A stretch of 64,000 nt of DNA, taken from the NCBI GenBank assembly GCA_001566295.1, contig KQ964250.1, positions 1,116,001-1,180,000 on the forward strand. The letters are read 5' to 3'. The notes under the pieces were generated by a model. It made no database searches. It saw only the letters and a program-made list of their open reading frames with translations, and was not told the DNA's origin. Each line of letters begins with the position of its first letter. The first letter of the stretch is position 1. Both the position numbers and the translations under genes were made by a program. This DNA is from Microdochium bolleyi. Its lineage: Eukaryota; Ascomycota; Sordariomycetes; Xylariales; Microdochiaceae. Below are positions 1 to 9,645 of this stretch, in pieces.

Positions 1-1
1 G

Positions 2-556
2 CCGTCGCTGGCGTACCAAAAGCAGCTCATCGCGCCGGACCTGGAGCACGCGCTGGGCAAAGACCCGGCCAAGATCCGGCACTTCCTCGACGCGCTGTAC
101 AACGGGCAGCCGAGCACCGAGCACAACGTGGCCGCCGTGAACCAGGGCCTCGACATCCCGCACCTGGACACGTACGGCGCCACGCCACTCATGACGGCTG
201 TGATGATGGACCACTTTGTCGCCGAGTACGCGCGCAACGGGCTCAAGGGGCCGTTCAACTGGTATCGCGTGCGGGATCTGAACCACCAGGACGAGCTCGT
301 GTTCCTGCAGCCGGGCCAGGGCAAGTACACGTTCAAGATACCCGCGATGCTCGTCATGGCGGACCAGGACCTCGCGTTCCCGCCCGGGGTGGCCGACAAG
401 CAGCAGCGCTTCTTCGAGAAGGGCCTCAAGCAGCACCTGATCAAGGACTGCAGTCATTGGATCATGATTGAGAGGCCAGAGGAGGCGAACAAGCTGATTG
501 GGGAGTTTGTCGCGATGGTCCTGGGAGAAGAGAAGAGCGACAGGTCCAAGCTGTAG
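2..556 (+). CDS. Epoxide hydrolase-like alpha/beta hydrolase, 3' end only
   Basis: This is the C-terminal 184 codons of an alpha/beta-hydrolase of the soluble epoxide hydrolase type. The reading frame is open from the left edge, so the start and the nucleophile elbow lie outside the window. Visible features are the lid/cap part (DALYNGQ, NWYRVRDLN), a late acid-loop segment MLVMADQDLAFPP, whose aspartate fits the charge-relay acid, and DCSHWIMIERPEE, whose histidine fits the catalytic His. In this family the enzyme opens epoxides to diols through an Asp-ester intermediate; the substrate cannot be told from the sequence. There is no C-terminal SKL-type peroxisomal signal in the strict sense: the protein ends RSKL, which resembles a PTS1 (SKL), so peroxisomal import is possible. 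An AATAAA lies about 105 nt after the stop. The family call is firm; the exact substrate class is unknown. Confidence 0.85.
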   Translation, partial: PSLAYQKQLIAPDLEHALGKDPAKIRHFLDALYNGQPSTEHNVAAVNQGLDIPHLDTYGATPLMTAVMMDHFVAEYARNGLKGPFNWYRVRDLNHQDELVFLQPGQGKYTFKIPAMLVMADQDLAFPPGVADKQQRFFEKGLKQHLIKDCSHWIMIERPEEANKLIGEFVAMVLGEEKSDRSKL

Positions 557-1420
557 AGACTGCTGATAGGCATGGAGCACATTGAAGGGAAGGCTCATCA
601 ATACGTATACGCATAAGAAGCTAATATTGGACCTTGGAGGCTCGGGGTGTGTGCAACGCAATAAATGCAAGGTGGGTTAGGTGTGCAGGGCCCACACTGA
701 TTGTGCTCGACCTGAAGGATAATCATTGGAGCCTGCTTGTCTCAAGTTACGGACCAAGCCCCAGGAATGTAGCGTCGTTGTCCGGAGAGCAATAGCCAGA
801 ACATCTCTGTCACATGCTGATGCTGGCGATGTCACAATTGCACGCCGTGAACATGACTGTCTGGTGCTGCGTTGGGCGCCCACTTTGCGAGGCGACTGCC
901 TGTCAAATGCATCCTGGGCACTCCACCTCACGGTCGTTACCGCCTCGAGCTGGCCCGAGCAACTCGGCATCGAAATGTCAACGTCGATGCAGCCACCCAG
1001 CAGTTGCACGACTAAATCTGCTTCTACGTCGTCAGCCAGAATCACACTGCCAATGTTCCAAGATCCTCTCGAGAAGGGAGGTCTCCGTGAATAGGGCACC
1101 AAGCGGGCATCTTGGAGCATTAGACAACACAATTACCACCTCTTTCGCCATCCCAGCCTAGTGGACAAATCCCCATTTCCCATCCCAGCAGGACCCTGGC
1201 TGACGCGGCGGCGCCCAGCAGTGCCGAGCTGCCGGCGCGGCCCCGTCGCCCCCCATCGCTATCTCGTCCCATCTCGGGCCGCCTCGCTGCCTTCACCAGT
1301 CCTACTCCGTGCTCCTCCTCGCATGCGCCAGCCTCCACTGCTGCGACGCCACCGTCGCCATCGCCTGTTGCGTGAGCCCGCTCACCCAGACAGACGCAGC
1401 CTCCGCTGGCTGTGCGGGCG
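557..1420. other. Intergenic: 3' UTR and upstream region of the GH47 gene
   Basis: The short overlapping open frames here, on both strands, are unlike any family I know and lack ATG-led coding character. The last 250 bases are CT-rich, as is usual for leaders of filamentous-fungal genes. Confidence 0.5.
660..665 (+). terminator. AATAAA polyadenylation signal of the epoxide hydrolase gene
   Basis: A perfect AATAAA hexamer lies 104 nt after the stop codon at 556, at the usual distance for a fungal 3' UTR. Fungal poly(A) signals are degenerate, so the assignment is by position only. Confidence 0.4.
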
Positions 1421-3286
1421 ATGGTGATGCTCCCCGTCGACAATGCCGCCGCCGCCAGCCACTCCTCGGTCCTCGAGGGTGCCAGGCTCTACGATCGCGC
1501 CATGAAGGGCCTCCGCCGCCGCCCGCTCCGCCTCTGCGCCCTCATCCTCACCATCGCCGCCTTGGTCCTTATCGTCGTCTTTGTGCCCAAGAAGTCCGAG
1601 TATCTCTGGGGCTTCGATTACGTCCGCAGCTCCTACAACTGGGCGGCCCAGCCCAAGGCGCACCCCGTCGCCTCTCCCATCCCGCTGCCTTCGGCCGCGC
1701 CGCTGTCCTTGCCCAAAGTGCAGTATGCGTTTCCCGAGGTAGCTAGTCCGGATCGTGAGGCTGTCCTCGCGCAGCGTAGGGACAAGATCAAAGGCGCCTT
1801 TGTGAAGAGCTGGGACAACTACAAGCAGTACGCCTGGAAGTGGGACGAGATCCAGCCCGTGACGGGCCTCGGCAAGGACACGCTCGGCGGCTGGAGGGCT
1901 ACCTTGGTGGACTCGCTCGACACTCTCTGGATCATGGACCTGCGCGAGGACTTCTACGAAGCTGTTGCTGCCACTGTGACCATCGACTTTGCTTCCACCT
2001 CGGTCGCATCCTGCAACTTCTTCGAGGTCACTATTCGCCACTTAGGAGGCTTGTTGGCCGCGTACGATCTCAGCAAAGAGCGCGCTCTACTAGAGAAGGC
2101 CATTGAGCTCGGAGAGATGCTCTACATGGCCTTCGACACGCCGACCCAGATGCCGCCGTTTCTGCTCAACTTGGCAGATGCCAAGAGAGGGTACCTTACC
2201 GCGGGCACATTCGACCCTTCGGCGGCAGTCACCTCCTTCGGGGTCGAGTTTACGAGATTGTCACAGATTACGGGAGACAACAGGTACTATGATGCACAGG
2301 CGAGGCTGGCCATCCTGTTGGACGACTGGCAGAACAAGACTTCGATCCCCGGGCTCTGGCCAGTACATCTCAACATGCGAACGCTGAGGCTGGATGCCGA
2401 CAACTTCTACAGCATTGGCGCCATGGGTGACTCCCTGTACGAGTACTTTCCAAAAGTTCACGCCATGCTCGGTGGTGTCGAGCCAGTCTATGAGAAGCTG
2501 TACAGGCAGTCAATGGACGCGGTGGTCAAGCACCTCATGTTCCGTCCCATGACGCGCGATCAGCAAGACATCTTGTTCTGCGGCACAAACTATGCGACCA
2601 CGGGAGATACTGTCAGGTCCCCGACGTCCGCGATGGAGCACCTCACCTGCTTCGCAGGCGGCATGTTCGCCCTCGGCAGCAAGCTATTTGACATCCCGGA
2701 GCACCTGGCATACGCGGAGAAGCTGACCAAGGGCTGTGTCTGGGCCTACAACTCAACCAGGACGGGTATCGCACCGGAGAAGTTTACGCTGGTCCCGTGT
2801 GCGACGCTCCAACGCTGCGAGTGGTCCGAGAGTCGGTGGTTCGAGGAGGGCAACGCAACGCTGCCGTACGGCTTCAAAAGCGTGCAGGACCCACGGTACC
2901 TGCTGCGACCGGAGGCGATCGAGAGCGTCTTCTTCATGTATCGCATCACCGGCGACGAGTCGTACCAGGAGATGGCGTGGGAGATGTACGAGGCCATTGT
3001 CAAGGTTGCGGAGGCCGAGTTTGGTTTCTCGACCATTGACGATGTGACTGTACAGAGCGTTACTTTGGCGGATGCTCAAGAGGTATGTGCCATTTTCTTC
3101 TTCAAGCATCCTGGCCACATGATGTCCCGATTATGCTGACCACACGACTCCAAACAGAGCTTCTGGCTCTCCGAGACTCTGAAGTACTTCTACCTGATAT
3201 TCGCCTCGCCAGACCTGATTAGTCTGGATGAGTACATTCTGAATACTGAGGCGCACCCACTTCTGCGGCCGACACGATCTCAATGA
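1421..3286 (+). CDS. GH47 class I alpha-1,2-mannosidase, type II membrane protein
   Basis: Exons 1421-3082 and 3158-3286 (75-nt phase-0 intron) give 596 aa. The enzyme trims alpha-1,2-linked mannose from N-glycans in the ER/Golgi lumen by an inverting, calcium-dependent mechanism. A short basic N-terminus followed by a hydrophobic stretch at about residues 37-55 predicts a signal anchor with the catalytic domain in the lumen. Family hallmarks are DTLGGWRATLVDSLDTLWIM, TAGTFDPSAAVTSFG, FCGTNYATTGD, LTCFAGGMFALG, LRPEAIESVFFMYRITGD and, from exon 2, LSETLKYFYLIFA and the terminal NTEAHPLLRP, whose Thr normally binds calcium. Exon 2 is essential: without splicing the frame would stop after EVCAIFFFK and lose the TEAHP motif. 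The frame opens further upstream only with a GTG, so ATG 1421 is preferred (ATG 1427 is an alternative). The substrate branch specificity (ER Mns1 or Golgi type) is not decided here. Confidence 0.93.
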
Positions 3287-4802
3287 TGGGGGATGCCGCG
3301 CACATACGATAGAACCAGCATGCTGTTCTGGTCAATAATTTCTTGTTTAGCATAGGCACGAGCATGAGCGGCGTTCATCGTTGAATCCGAACATTCATTT
3401 TGGTGTCAGAGTATATATGACGAAATGAGTACAGTTTAATAATGCCGTTAATGGCTTGTCCTAGCCTGGCGGGACGCTGGTCCATGGTGCATTTAGGTTG
3501 TAGGGACCTTGACCTTGCTGCAGAACCCTTCGTGCAGAACGTGGTACCACCCGCCTGCACAGGCAGACAACGCAGTGCCACATGCACGGAGCACGCTACG
3601 TCAGCCGCTCTAAACGGCCAGGTACCTGACGACCGTTGGGCACTGGTCGGGGGTTCCTATTTACGGTCAAGATACAGCACGTACTCCCCAATTGGCCACA
3701 CGACCCGTACCGTCCCCTTAGCTGGCTGCCGTCATTTTTCGTGAAACGTATGGGCGGGCCCGTTTCAACCTTAAAGCAGGTCAAGCCGCCCGTTGTACGT
3801 GACGGGTCGGTTCATCAGCGCTGCATGCCAGGGAGGAAGAGCAGGAGGGGAGAAGCAATGATCAGCGCTGGCGGGCCACGGTCGGGGTCGAGCCAAGGGA
3901 GCAAAAATGACGATCCTGTGTTGGCCTATTGGGGCTAGGGGGGAACACGGGTTGTCCAGCTGGAGAATACGAGTCCCTGTTGACTGAGATTGTGGGCTGT
4001 CCGATCTCAGGGTGATGGTGTTGAGCTCAGCAACGCGTGGTGTTTCTGGCGGACTCGTTGTGTTGCACGGCAGATGGATGATCTATAGAGTCACATTGAA
4101 GAGGACAAAGAACCGTTCCTGCAGCTACCCGATCCAACGGTATGGGGAGCAGATGGACGGTACCGGTCAGGGCTGCTGTAACCCACCGAGGCAGGGCCAC
4201 GGGTACCTTGCAGATTGTGGCGCCCTCTAGTGAGAGCTGGGAACCCCCTTGCGCTGGAGCCCGCCCCAGACAGTGGCACTCCGTACTAATGTTGCTTTTC
4301 CGGGGTCCTTCATCAGTCTCTCCCACGCCGTCCTCGCTCAATTTCGACCTAATCTGCACTCCATGCTCAGCAGCTTCCCTTGGCATCTCGAGCAGGCATG
4401 GGTTCGATCTAGCCTTGCTTGCTTGCTTGCCTTTTCCGCCTCCACGCCCGATTTCTCCTCCTTCTCCTCCTCTTTTCATTCTTTGCGCTGTTGTCTGTGC
4501 TTCCCTTCCGTGTTGTCAACCGCACGGAGTAGGCCTGGACCGATGACCCGACGAGCTGGCTTCGTCCCGTTGACCTAACCTTTCCGCCATGCTATCTGGA
4601 CGAACCACTGAAGCACACCAGACGTGACACCAGACGACGACATCGCCCTACATACCCGACCGACCTGCCTCGACCTGCCACTCCTTTGCGATACTCGACC
4701 TACACACACGCCGCCCTTCAGAGATCCCACCGTATCTCAAAGCTTAGCAGAATTACGACACCACTTCCGACACGACACTTCGTCACAACAATCCCGTCCA
4801 AG
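3287..4802. other. Intergenic, 1.5 kb, no gene seen
   Basis: This holds the 3' UTR of the mannosidase gene and the promoter/leader of the repeat protein gene. A long pyrimidine-rich stretch at about 4420-4500 fits a fungal core promoter/leader. None of the short open frames resembles a known protein. Confidence 0.5.
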
Positions 4803-6188
4803 ATGCCGAAGGGCCACCACCGCTCCCGGTCGTCCATCGACCGGACCCTTGATCTGCTGGCAGATCTCGACGAGGGCCAGGTCGAGCTGCTCCTCCAGGA
4901 GGCCAACTCGACCGGGGACACCCACGTCGCCGTCGCCCAGGCAATCACCATGTTCAGCAGGCCCAGTTACATATCGACCGCCGCCCAGTCGCACCGCGCG
5001 TCCATGATATCGCGCGGGCCCGCCTCGCCGCCGCCGCAGCGCAAGTTCTTCACGTCGCTGTCCAAGAAGGGCTCGCTGCGCAGGAGGCCGAGCAACAGGA
5101 CGCCGGCGGCATCTGAGCCACGCCGGAGCGGCAGCGTGAAGCGGTCGTCGCTCATGCTGCCGAGGGAGGGCGACAGCCAGGCTGTCGGCGCTGGGCAGGT
5201 CCATTCGCCGCCGCTCACGCCGAGGGCGAAGAGCTCCAAGCGGTCGTCCCTGATGCTGGTCAGGAATAGCGACGCCCAGGATGTCGGCTCAGCAGAGGAG
5301 GCGCGAGGACCGCTCACACCCAAGTCGAGGAGCTCGAAGCGGTCGTCGCTGATGCTAGGGCAGGATTTCGACTTCGGGTTCCAGGACGTTGGTGCTCTGG
5401 GTGTCCAAGCACCGTCCAGCCCGAGACCTAAGAGCTCCAAGCGCTCGTCAATGATGCTGGCGATGGATTTCGACTTCCAGGACATCACTCTCCCCGAATT
5501 CGAAGCGCCGCCGACCCCGAGACCGAAGAGCTCCAAGCGCTCGTCGCTGATGCTCGTCCGCAGTAACGACGGCGCGCTGGACATGACTGCTTTCGACATG
5601 CAGGCACCGCCAACTCCAAGGGCGAAGAGCTCCAAGCGATCGTCATTGATGGTGCCCAAGAACCGCGACAGTATCCAGGAGACCCTCGCCATGTTGGACC
5701 GCCCGATGTCTCCAACACGGAAGACAAGGCCTCCTGTCACAAAGACGAGCCGCGCGTACAAGCGCATCAGTCGACCAAGTTCCATACTGCCCAGCAGCGG
5801 CAACGCGGTCGGTGGCGGCGCGACGAGGACACCGAGCATCCACGACTTACTGGCTGCATACTTCCACCAGGGCGCGGCAGCTCCGTCTTCAGTATCCTCG
5901 TCGTCCGACGGCTCTTCGCCCATTACGCCTTGTTCCGCTTCGTCTACATTCCCGGCTCCTGCCTTTGTCACGTGGGACCAGGCCGAGGCCGAAGGACCGG
6001 ACTCACCATGGGAGGATCTGTTCGAGCCACTGCCAGCCGCGACTGTGCCGTCCAACAACAAGACATTGAGGGGGCCCAAGGCGTTCGGGAGTCTAGGCGG
6101 CGGTCTGGGCCCGATGCGGGAGCCCTCACGCAACATCAGTGGCATATTCGAAGTCCTTGGACCTGTTGGTCCCGCTGCGGCGCGATAA
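4803..6188 (+). CDS. Ser/Arg-rich protein with six 33-residue KRSSLML repeats
   Basis: An intronless 461-aa protein that I do not recognise. The frame opens upstream only at a TTG; ATG 4803 (context tccaagATG) is the first ATG. The N-terminus (1-50) has a short acidic helix DLLADLDEGQVELLLQEA, then a basic region. Residues 113-310 are six tandem units of about 33 residues (cores at 113, 146, 179, 213, 245, 278), each with a core SSKRSSLML and ending in a proline-directed site such as PPTPRAK, SSPRPK or MSPTRK. The rest is low-complexity Ser/Pro with RISRPSSILP and RTPSIHDLL. There is no membrane segment or enzyme motif. The KRSS cores fit basophilic kinase sites (PKA/Akt/Ypk-like), and the S/T-P sites fit CDK or MAPK. 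A scaffold or signalling substrate is an inference only. Confidence 0.8.
   Translation: MPKGHHRSRSSIDRTLDLLADLDEGQVELLLQEANSTGDTHVAVAQAITMFSRPSYISTAAQSHRASMISRGPASPPPQRKFFTSLSKKGSLRRRPSNRTPAASEPRRSGSVKRSSLMLPREGDSQAVGAGQVHSPPLTPRAKSSKRSSLMLVRNSDAQDVGSAEEARGPLTPKSRSSKRSSLMLGQDFDFGFQDVGALGVQAPSSPRPKSSKRSSMMLAMDFDFQDITLPEFEAPPTPRPKSSKRSSLMLVRSNDGALDMTAFDMQAPPTPRAKSSKRSSLMVPKNRDSIQETLAMLDRPMSPTRKTRPPVTKTSRAYKRISRPSSILPSSGNAVGGGATRTPSIHDLLAAYFHQGAAAPSSVSSSSDGSSPITPCSASSTFPAPAFVTWDQAEAEGPDSPWEDLFEPLPAATVPSNNKTLRGPKAFGSLGGGLGPMREPSRNISGIFEVLGPVGPAAAR
5139..5715 (+). repeat. Six-copy in-frame tandem repeat (~99 bp unit) within a CDS
   Basis: Six units spaced 33, 33, 34, 32 and 33 codons apart. The best-conserved DNA is the stretch coding for SSKRSSLML (agctccaagcgntcgtc), while the middle of each unit is divergent. 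This fits old internal duplication kept by selection on the basic/serine core. Confidence 0.85.
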
Positions 6189-6829
6189 GCGGCAGCGCTG
6201 TGTCGCCCGAGAGGAGAAGAAGAACGAGAAGCCAGACGGTGGTACAGAAAGCTGGCAGAAAGCTGGGAATATTGGACCTCGCTGACCTGACAATCCATTC
6301 TGGGCTACTCTCCGCATCTGTTTTGCAAGCAATCATTTTCCCATGTCTTCTTGTCATTTGCTCAGACCGTTTTATACCACGCACCGATAGGGTTCGTTTT
6401 CCGTTTACATCGTACTAGATCTCCTCCGAGAGATCACTCTTACTTGCATCTTATCACTGTGGGCCTTCCCCAGCCTGAACACTTCAGTTGCTGAACATGA
6501 TGTGACGTACACAGACCGCCCTGAGCGGGATGGTATCTTTTGGCTGGCTAGTGATGCCTTCCTGCCTGGGCTCGAGAGTTTACGTGTTGAGACTTTCCTG
6601 CTCGATTCAAAGAAAATGGGGCAGATTGTGTATGGGGTAGATTTCTTTGAAAAGTATCTGTCTATAAAGAAATGAAATATCCGCTCGCTCGCTGGCTCTT
6701 CTATAATGCTCTGCTTCTCATCCTCCGCTTATGTATTGGGGTAGTAGTGTCCCAAACCAAACGTCGAGGCCATAAACGGGTTGTGACCTGCTGCGTTACA
6801 CGCTTTCGAATATTTTCGTTCCTTTTCTT
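6189..6829. other. Convergent 3' intergenic region
   Basis: 3' flanks of the repeat-protein gene (+) and the His-rich GPI-protein gene (-). AT-richer than the genes; nothing recognisable. Confidence 0.5.
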
Positions 6830-7918
6830 TTACACCGCCACCACCCCGAACACGACCGCCGCAGCGAGCCCCATCGCGGCAGCCAGCGCGAGGGCCCCTC
6901 CTCCGCCGCTGTTACCGCCGAGCACCGCGTCGCGGACTCCCAGCAGCAGCCCCGGCGCCGCGGCGTTGGGCGTGCTCGACGCGCCGCTGCTGCTACTCCC
7001 GCCAGTGTTCGCTGCGCCGGACGGCACCACCCCCGTCGTCGTCGGACGACTGGACGAGGGCGGGCGCGAGGAGCTCGGGGGCGGGCAGTTCGCAGAGGCC
7101 GTAGGGGTGGCCACGGCCTGCCGGAGCCGGAGCTCCACCACGGCTGCCGGGTCGAGCGGCACCGCCGTCAGCGTCACCGGGACGAACGGTCCATCGGTCG
7201 CGGCTCCTGGCGGTGCGTTGGTCTGTGACGGGGTGAGAACGGTCGTCCTGGAGCGTCCCGTCGCGGCCTGTGCGGTCGCGCGGATCCCGGCCTCGCTCCA
7301 CGAGCACTCGAGCACCATACTATCCCCTGATCCTGAGGGTGAGGAGGATGTGGGCGTGGAGGCGGCCACGGCAGAGCAGAGCTCATGCCGCGTGTAGTGC
7401 TCCCCGTCGTCAATCGAGTACTCCCACACGCCCTGCGCGGGCCGCATCGTCACGTACGCGCCAGGGCCCGGGATGCCGCACCGTCTCTTCTTCTGCTGCT
7501 GCTGCTGCCCGTTGTCTTCTTCCACGTCGCGCTGTGCATGTTCGTGGGAGTGGGCATGTGCGTGCGCGTGTCGCCGGTGGTTCTGGTGCTCTTCGCCGTC
7601 CTCGCCGCCGTGGGCGTGCCCGTCGTGGTGGGCATCGTCCAGTATGCCCGGGAAAGCCGCGGCCAGCGCGGCGAGCGGGTCGCAGCGGATAAAGTACATT
7701 GTCGCGTCGGCGTCCCGGCTGAGTACCGAGCCGATGATGCGGTCGTGGCTGTGGGAGCCGCTGCTGCTGGAGAGCGGGAGGAAGACATTGTGCACGTCGC
7801 CGACAGCCAAGGGGACGTCGACGTTGGGGTTGGTGTTGAGGTTGCTCGCGCTCGCGGTGGCAGCCAGGGCGCCGGCGACAATGGCTGCCGACACGCTGCC
7901 GGTGGTGATTCTGGCCAT
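6830..7918 (-). CDS. Secreted GPI-type surface protein with histidine-rich tract
   Basis: An intronless 362-aa protein. ATG 7918 is chosen because it directly starts a signal peptide (residues 1-25, MARITTGSVSAAIVAGALAA then ASA cleavage); the frame opens further upstream only with non-signal sequence. The mature part has a fungal GPI-protein pattern: a FLPLSSSSG...SVLSRDADATMYFIRC block, a second cysteine block CGIPGPGAYVTMRP...WEYSI, then two more cysteine positions (HELCSAV, LECSWSE). A Ser/Thr/Pro stalk (about 285-340) and a C-terminal hydrophobic tail ending FGVVAV with small residues before it fit a GPI-anchor signal. Between the first two cysteine blocks lies a histidine-rich insertion, residues 97-128, with 12 His, flanked by acidic and poly-Gln stretches. 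Metal binding (Zn, Cu or Ni) at the wall is plausible but inferred. The function is unknown. Confidence 0.8.
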   Translation of the reverse strand: MARITTGSVSAAIVAGALAATASASNLNTNPNVDVPLAVGDVHNVFLPLSSSSGSHSHDRIIGSVLSRDADATMYFIRCDPLAALAAAFPGILDDAHHDGHAHGGEDGEEHQNHRRHAHAHAHSHEHAQRDVEEDNGQQQQQKKRRCGIPGPGAYVTMRPAQGVWEYSIDDGEHYTRHELCSAVAASTPTSSSPSGSGDSMVLECSWSEAGIRATAQAATGRSRTTVLTPSQTNAPPGAATDGPFVPVTLTAVPLDPAAVVELRLRQAVATPTASANCPPPSSSRPPSSSRPTTTGVVPSGAANTGGSSSSGASSTPNAAAPGLLLGVRDAVLGGNSGGGGALALAAAMGLAAAVVFGVVAV

Positions 7919-8640
7919 GGGGTGAGGGCTCCGGGAGTACGTTGCTGGGCTGGGCTGGTCCGAGATGTCGATGTCGAGAGAGCAGGCACAGTTGGCAAGG
8001 GTGTGTGGAAGCAAGGTCGAAAGTACAGAGAAGGTAGCGCAGGTTGAAGGCCAAACCCTTGCATACCTCGAGGTAGGTTGAGAGCTGAAACTCCTTAAGT
8101 CGGGTCCGGGATTCAGCCCCCTTCAGCCCTGGCGGCACAGCCTGAGAGTGGGGACTGCCCCGGACCACTAATTATAGCATCGCCCAGGCACAGGAGTCCT
8201 CTGGGGGTCTCTCTGGTGCGTACCTGAAGTACATAACTTATGGTGCAGGCATGCAAGTATGGCTGAAATGCTGGCGCAGGGACTTGTCATGCTTCTCAGC
8301 ACACACTCCCTGGCAGTCTTCAGATTTCCATTGTTTCTCTATACGTGACGGATCTGAGCATCGCTGCCCTATTTATGCTTAAGCCCGAACACCCAGCTGC
8401 CGGCACCTGGGGATGATCTCGCTGTTATATGGCATTGTTGTCGTCGCTTACTCTCTGCTACTGCTTGGTCTCGCCTCAAATGTCCTCAGAGGTGAGGGCG
8501 GGCGAGTGCTTCTGAACAAACCGTCAGAACGTGCCGCATCGTGGATTGTGTCCTGGCAACTCAATTTTCTTACAAATATGGTCGTAGTCATTTGGTGCTG
8601 CTGTTGAGACGGCTGACTTCAAGCCTCCCATCTTCCGTCA
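7919..8640. other. Intergenic between tandem minus-strand genes
   Basis: Promoter/leader of the GPI-type protein gene and 3' UTR of the Maf-family gene. No further gene seen. Confidence 0.5.
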
Positions 8641-9645
8641 TCAATATTCATCCTCATCGTCCTCCTCGTCGTCGGATTCCCGGCCCTGCTTGAACAAAAC
8701 CCGCTCGCAGAGCTGCAGGGTCTTGCGCATGGGCAGACCAATGACATTGTCCACGCTGCCCTCGACCCTTTCGACCAGGACCATGCCGCCGATGCCCTGC
8801 ACGGCATAGCCGCCAGCCTTATCCACGCCCTCCCGCGTCTTGACATACGACTCGATCACGTCGTCAGGGAGTCCGTCGCTTTCCCTTGCGAAGAATACCT
8901 TTGTCTCTTCGACGTGCGTCCGCATCTCATAGCCCGGGTGGCTTGCGTCTGCCTTGGGTGCCACCGCACACACGGCCGTCAGGCACCGGTGCACCCTAGT
9001 GTCCCGCAGGTGCTGAAGCATCCGAATGTGCGCGGCCTCGCTGGGCGGCTTCTCGAGGATCCGGCCCTCACGTGAGACGATGATCGTGTCCGCAGCTATG
9101 ACCAGATCTGGCTCCTTTGCGGGGTTCCTGCTGTTCTGTGCTCCAGCTCCTACTGCTTCGTATCCCTCAGGCTTCGCCGCAGCACCAGCCAGGGCAGCCT
9201 CACCAGCCTTCTCCACGGCGAGCTGGTAGACGTCGAGCGCCTTCTGCTGTGCCGTTGATGCAACATACTCGTAAGGCCCAAGCTCCGTCTTGGACAGGTT
9301 CTCGGGCTTGGTGCTCGGCAGGACCTCGATATTAGGTATGCCCAGCTGCGCAAACATGGCCCGGCGCCGCGGGGAGGCCGAGGCCAGGATAACCCGGTGT
9401 GTCTTCATGTACTTGAGGACTGGCAACTCCAGGGGTGCTGGCGGGACGCTGCCGCGCCGCATGTGCCCTGGGCCGCCGCCGGGAGGACCACGACCGGATG
9501 GCTGGCGTATAGGGAGGGTGTTGCCATGCTCGCGGGCGGCGGTCTCGTAGGAGGGCGGGGCTGTGGGAGGCGTGCTAATGTTGTTGTTGTCTTGGTTCGC
9601 GGAAACTTCGGCTGCCGCCTCGGCAGCTTTCTTTCCGTCGGCCAT
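8641..9645 (-). CDS. Maf/ASMTL-type nucleoside-triphosphate pyrophosphatase
   Basis: An intronless 334-aa protein. The Maf family hydrolyses non-canonical or selected nucleoside triphosphates (dTTP, UTP, m7GTP and modified forms) to monophosphate plus pyrophosphate, as house-cleaning enzymes. The Maf fold occupies about residues 80-320: the nucleotide-loop motif ILASASPRRRAMFAQLG, the magnesium-binding DLVIAADTIIV, ILEKP, and the late GGYAVQGIGGMVLVERVEGS followed by NVIGLP. The N-terminal 75 residues are a Pro/Gly-rich disordered extension, and the C-terminus is an acidic tail (ESDDEEDDEDEY). ATG 9645 begins MADGKKAAEA; the open frame upstream has no good ATG. The region between the two core motifs has an insertion (AGAAAKPEGYEAV...) longer than in bacterial Maf. 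The substrate preference cannot be read from the sequence. Confidence 0.92.
   Translation of the reverse strand: MADGKKAAEAAAEVSANQDNNNISTPPTAPPSYETAAREHGNTLPIRQPSGRGPPGGGPGHMRRGSVPPAPLELPVLKYMKTHRVILASASPRRRAMFAQLGIPNIEVLPSTKPENLSKTELGPYEYVASTAQQKALDVYQLAVEKAGEAALAGAAAKPEGYEAVGAGAQNSRNPAKEPDLVIAADTIIVSREGRILEKPPSEAAHIRMLQHLRDTRVHRCLTAVCAVAPKADASHPGYEMRTHVEETKVFFARESDGLPDDVIESYVKTREGVDKAGGYAVQGIGGMVLVERVEGSVDNVIGLPMRKTLQLCERVLFKQGRESDDEEDDEDEY

Noticed and set aside
4967..6298. 443-codon minus-strand frame opposite the repeat protein
   Set aside because: It is the antisense shadow of the repeats. The plus-strand frame has an ATG in good context and regular repeat cores with coherent kinase-site motifs.
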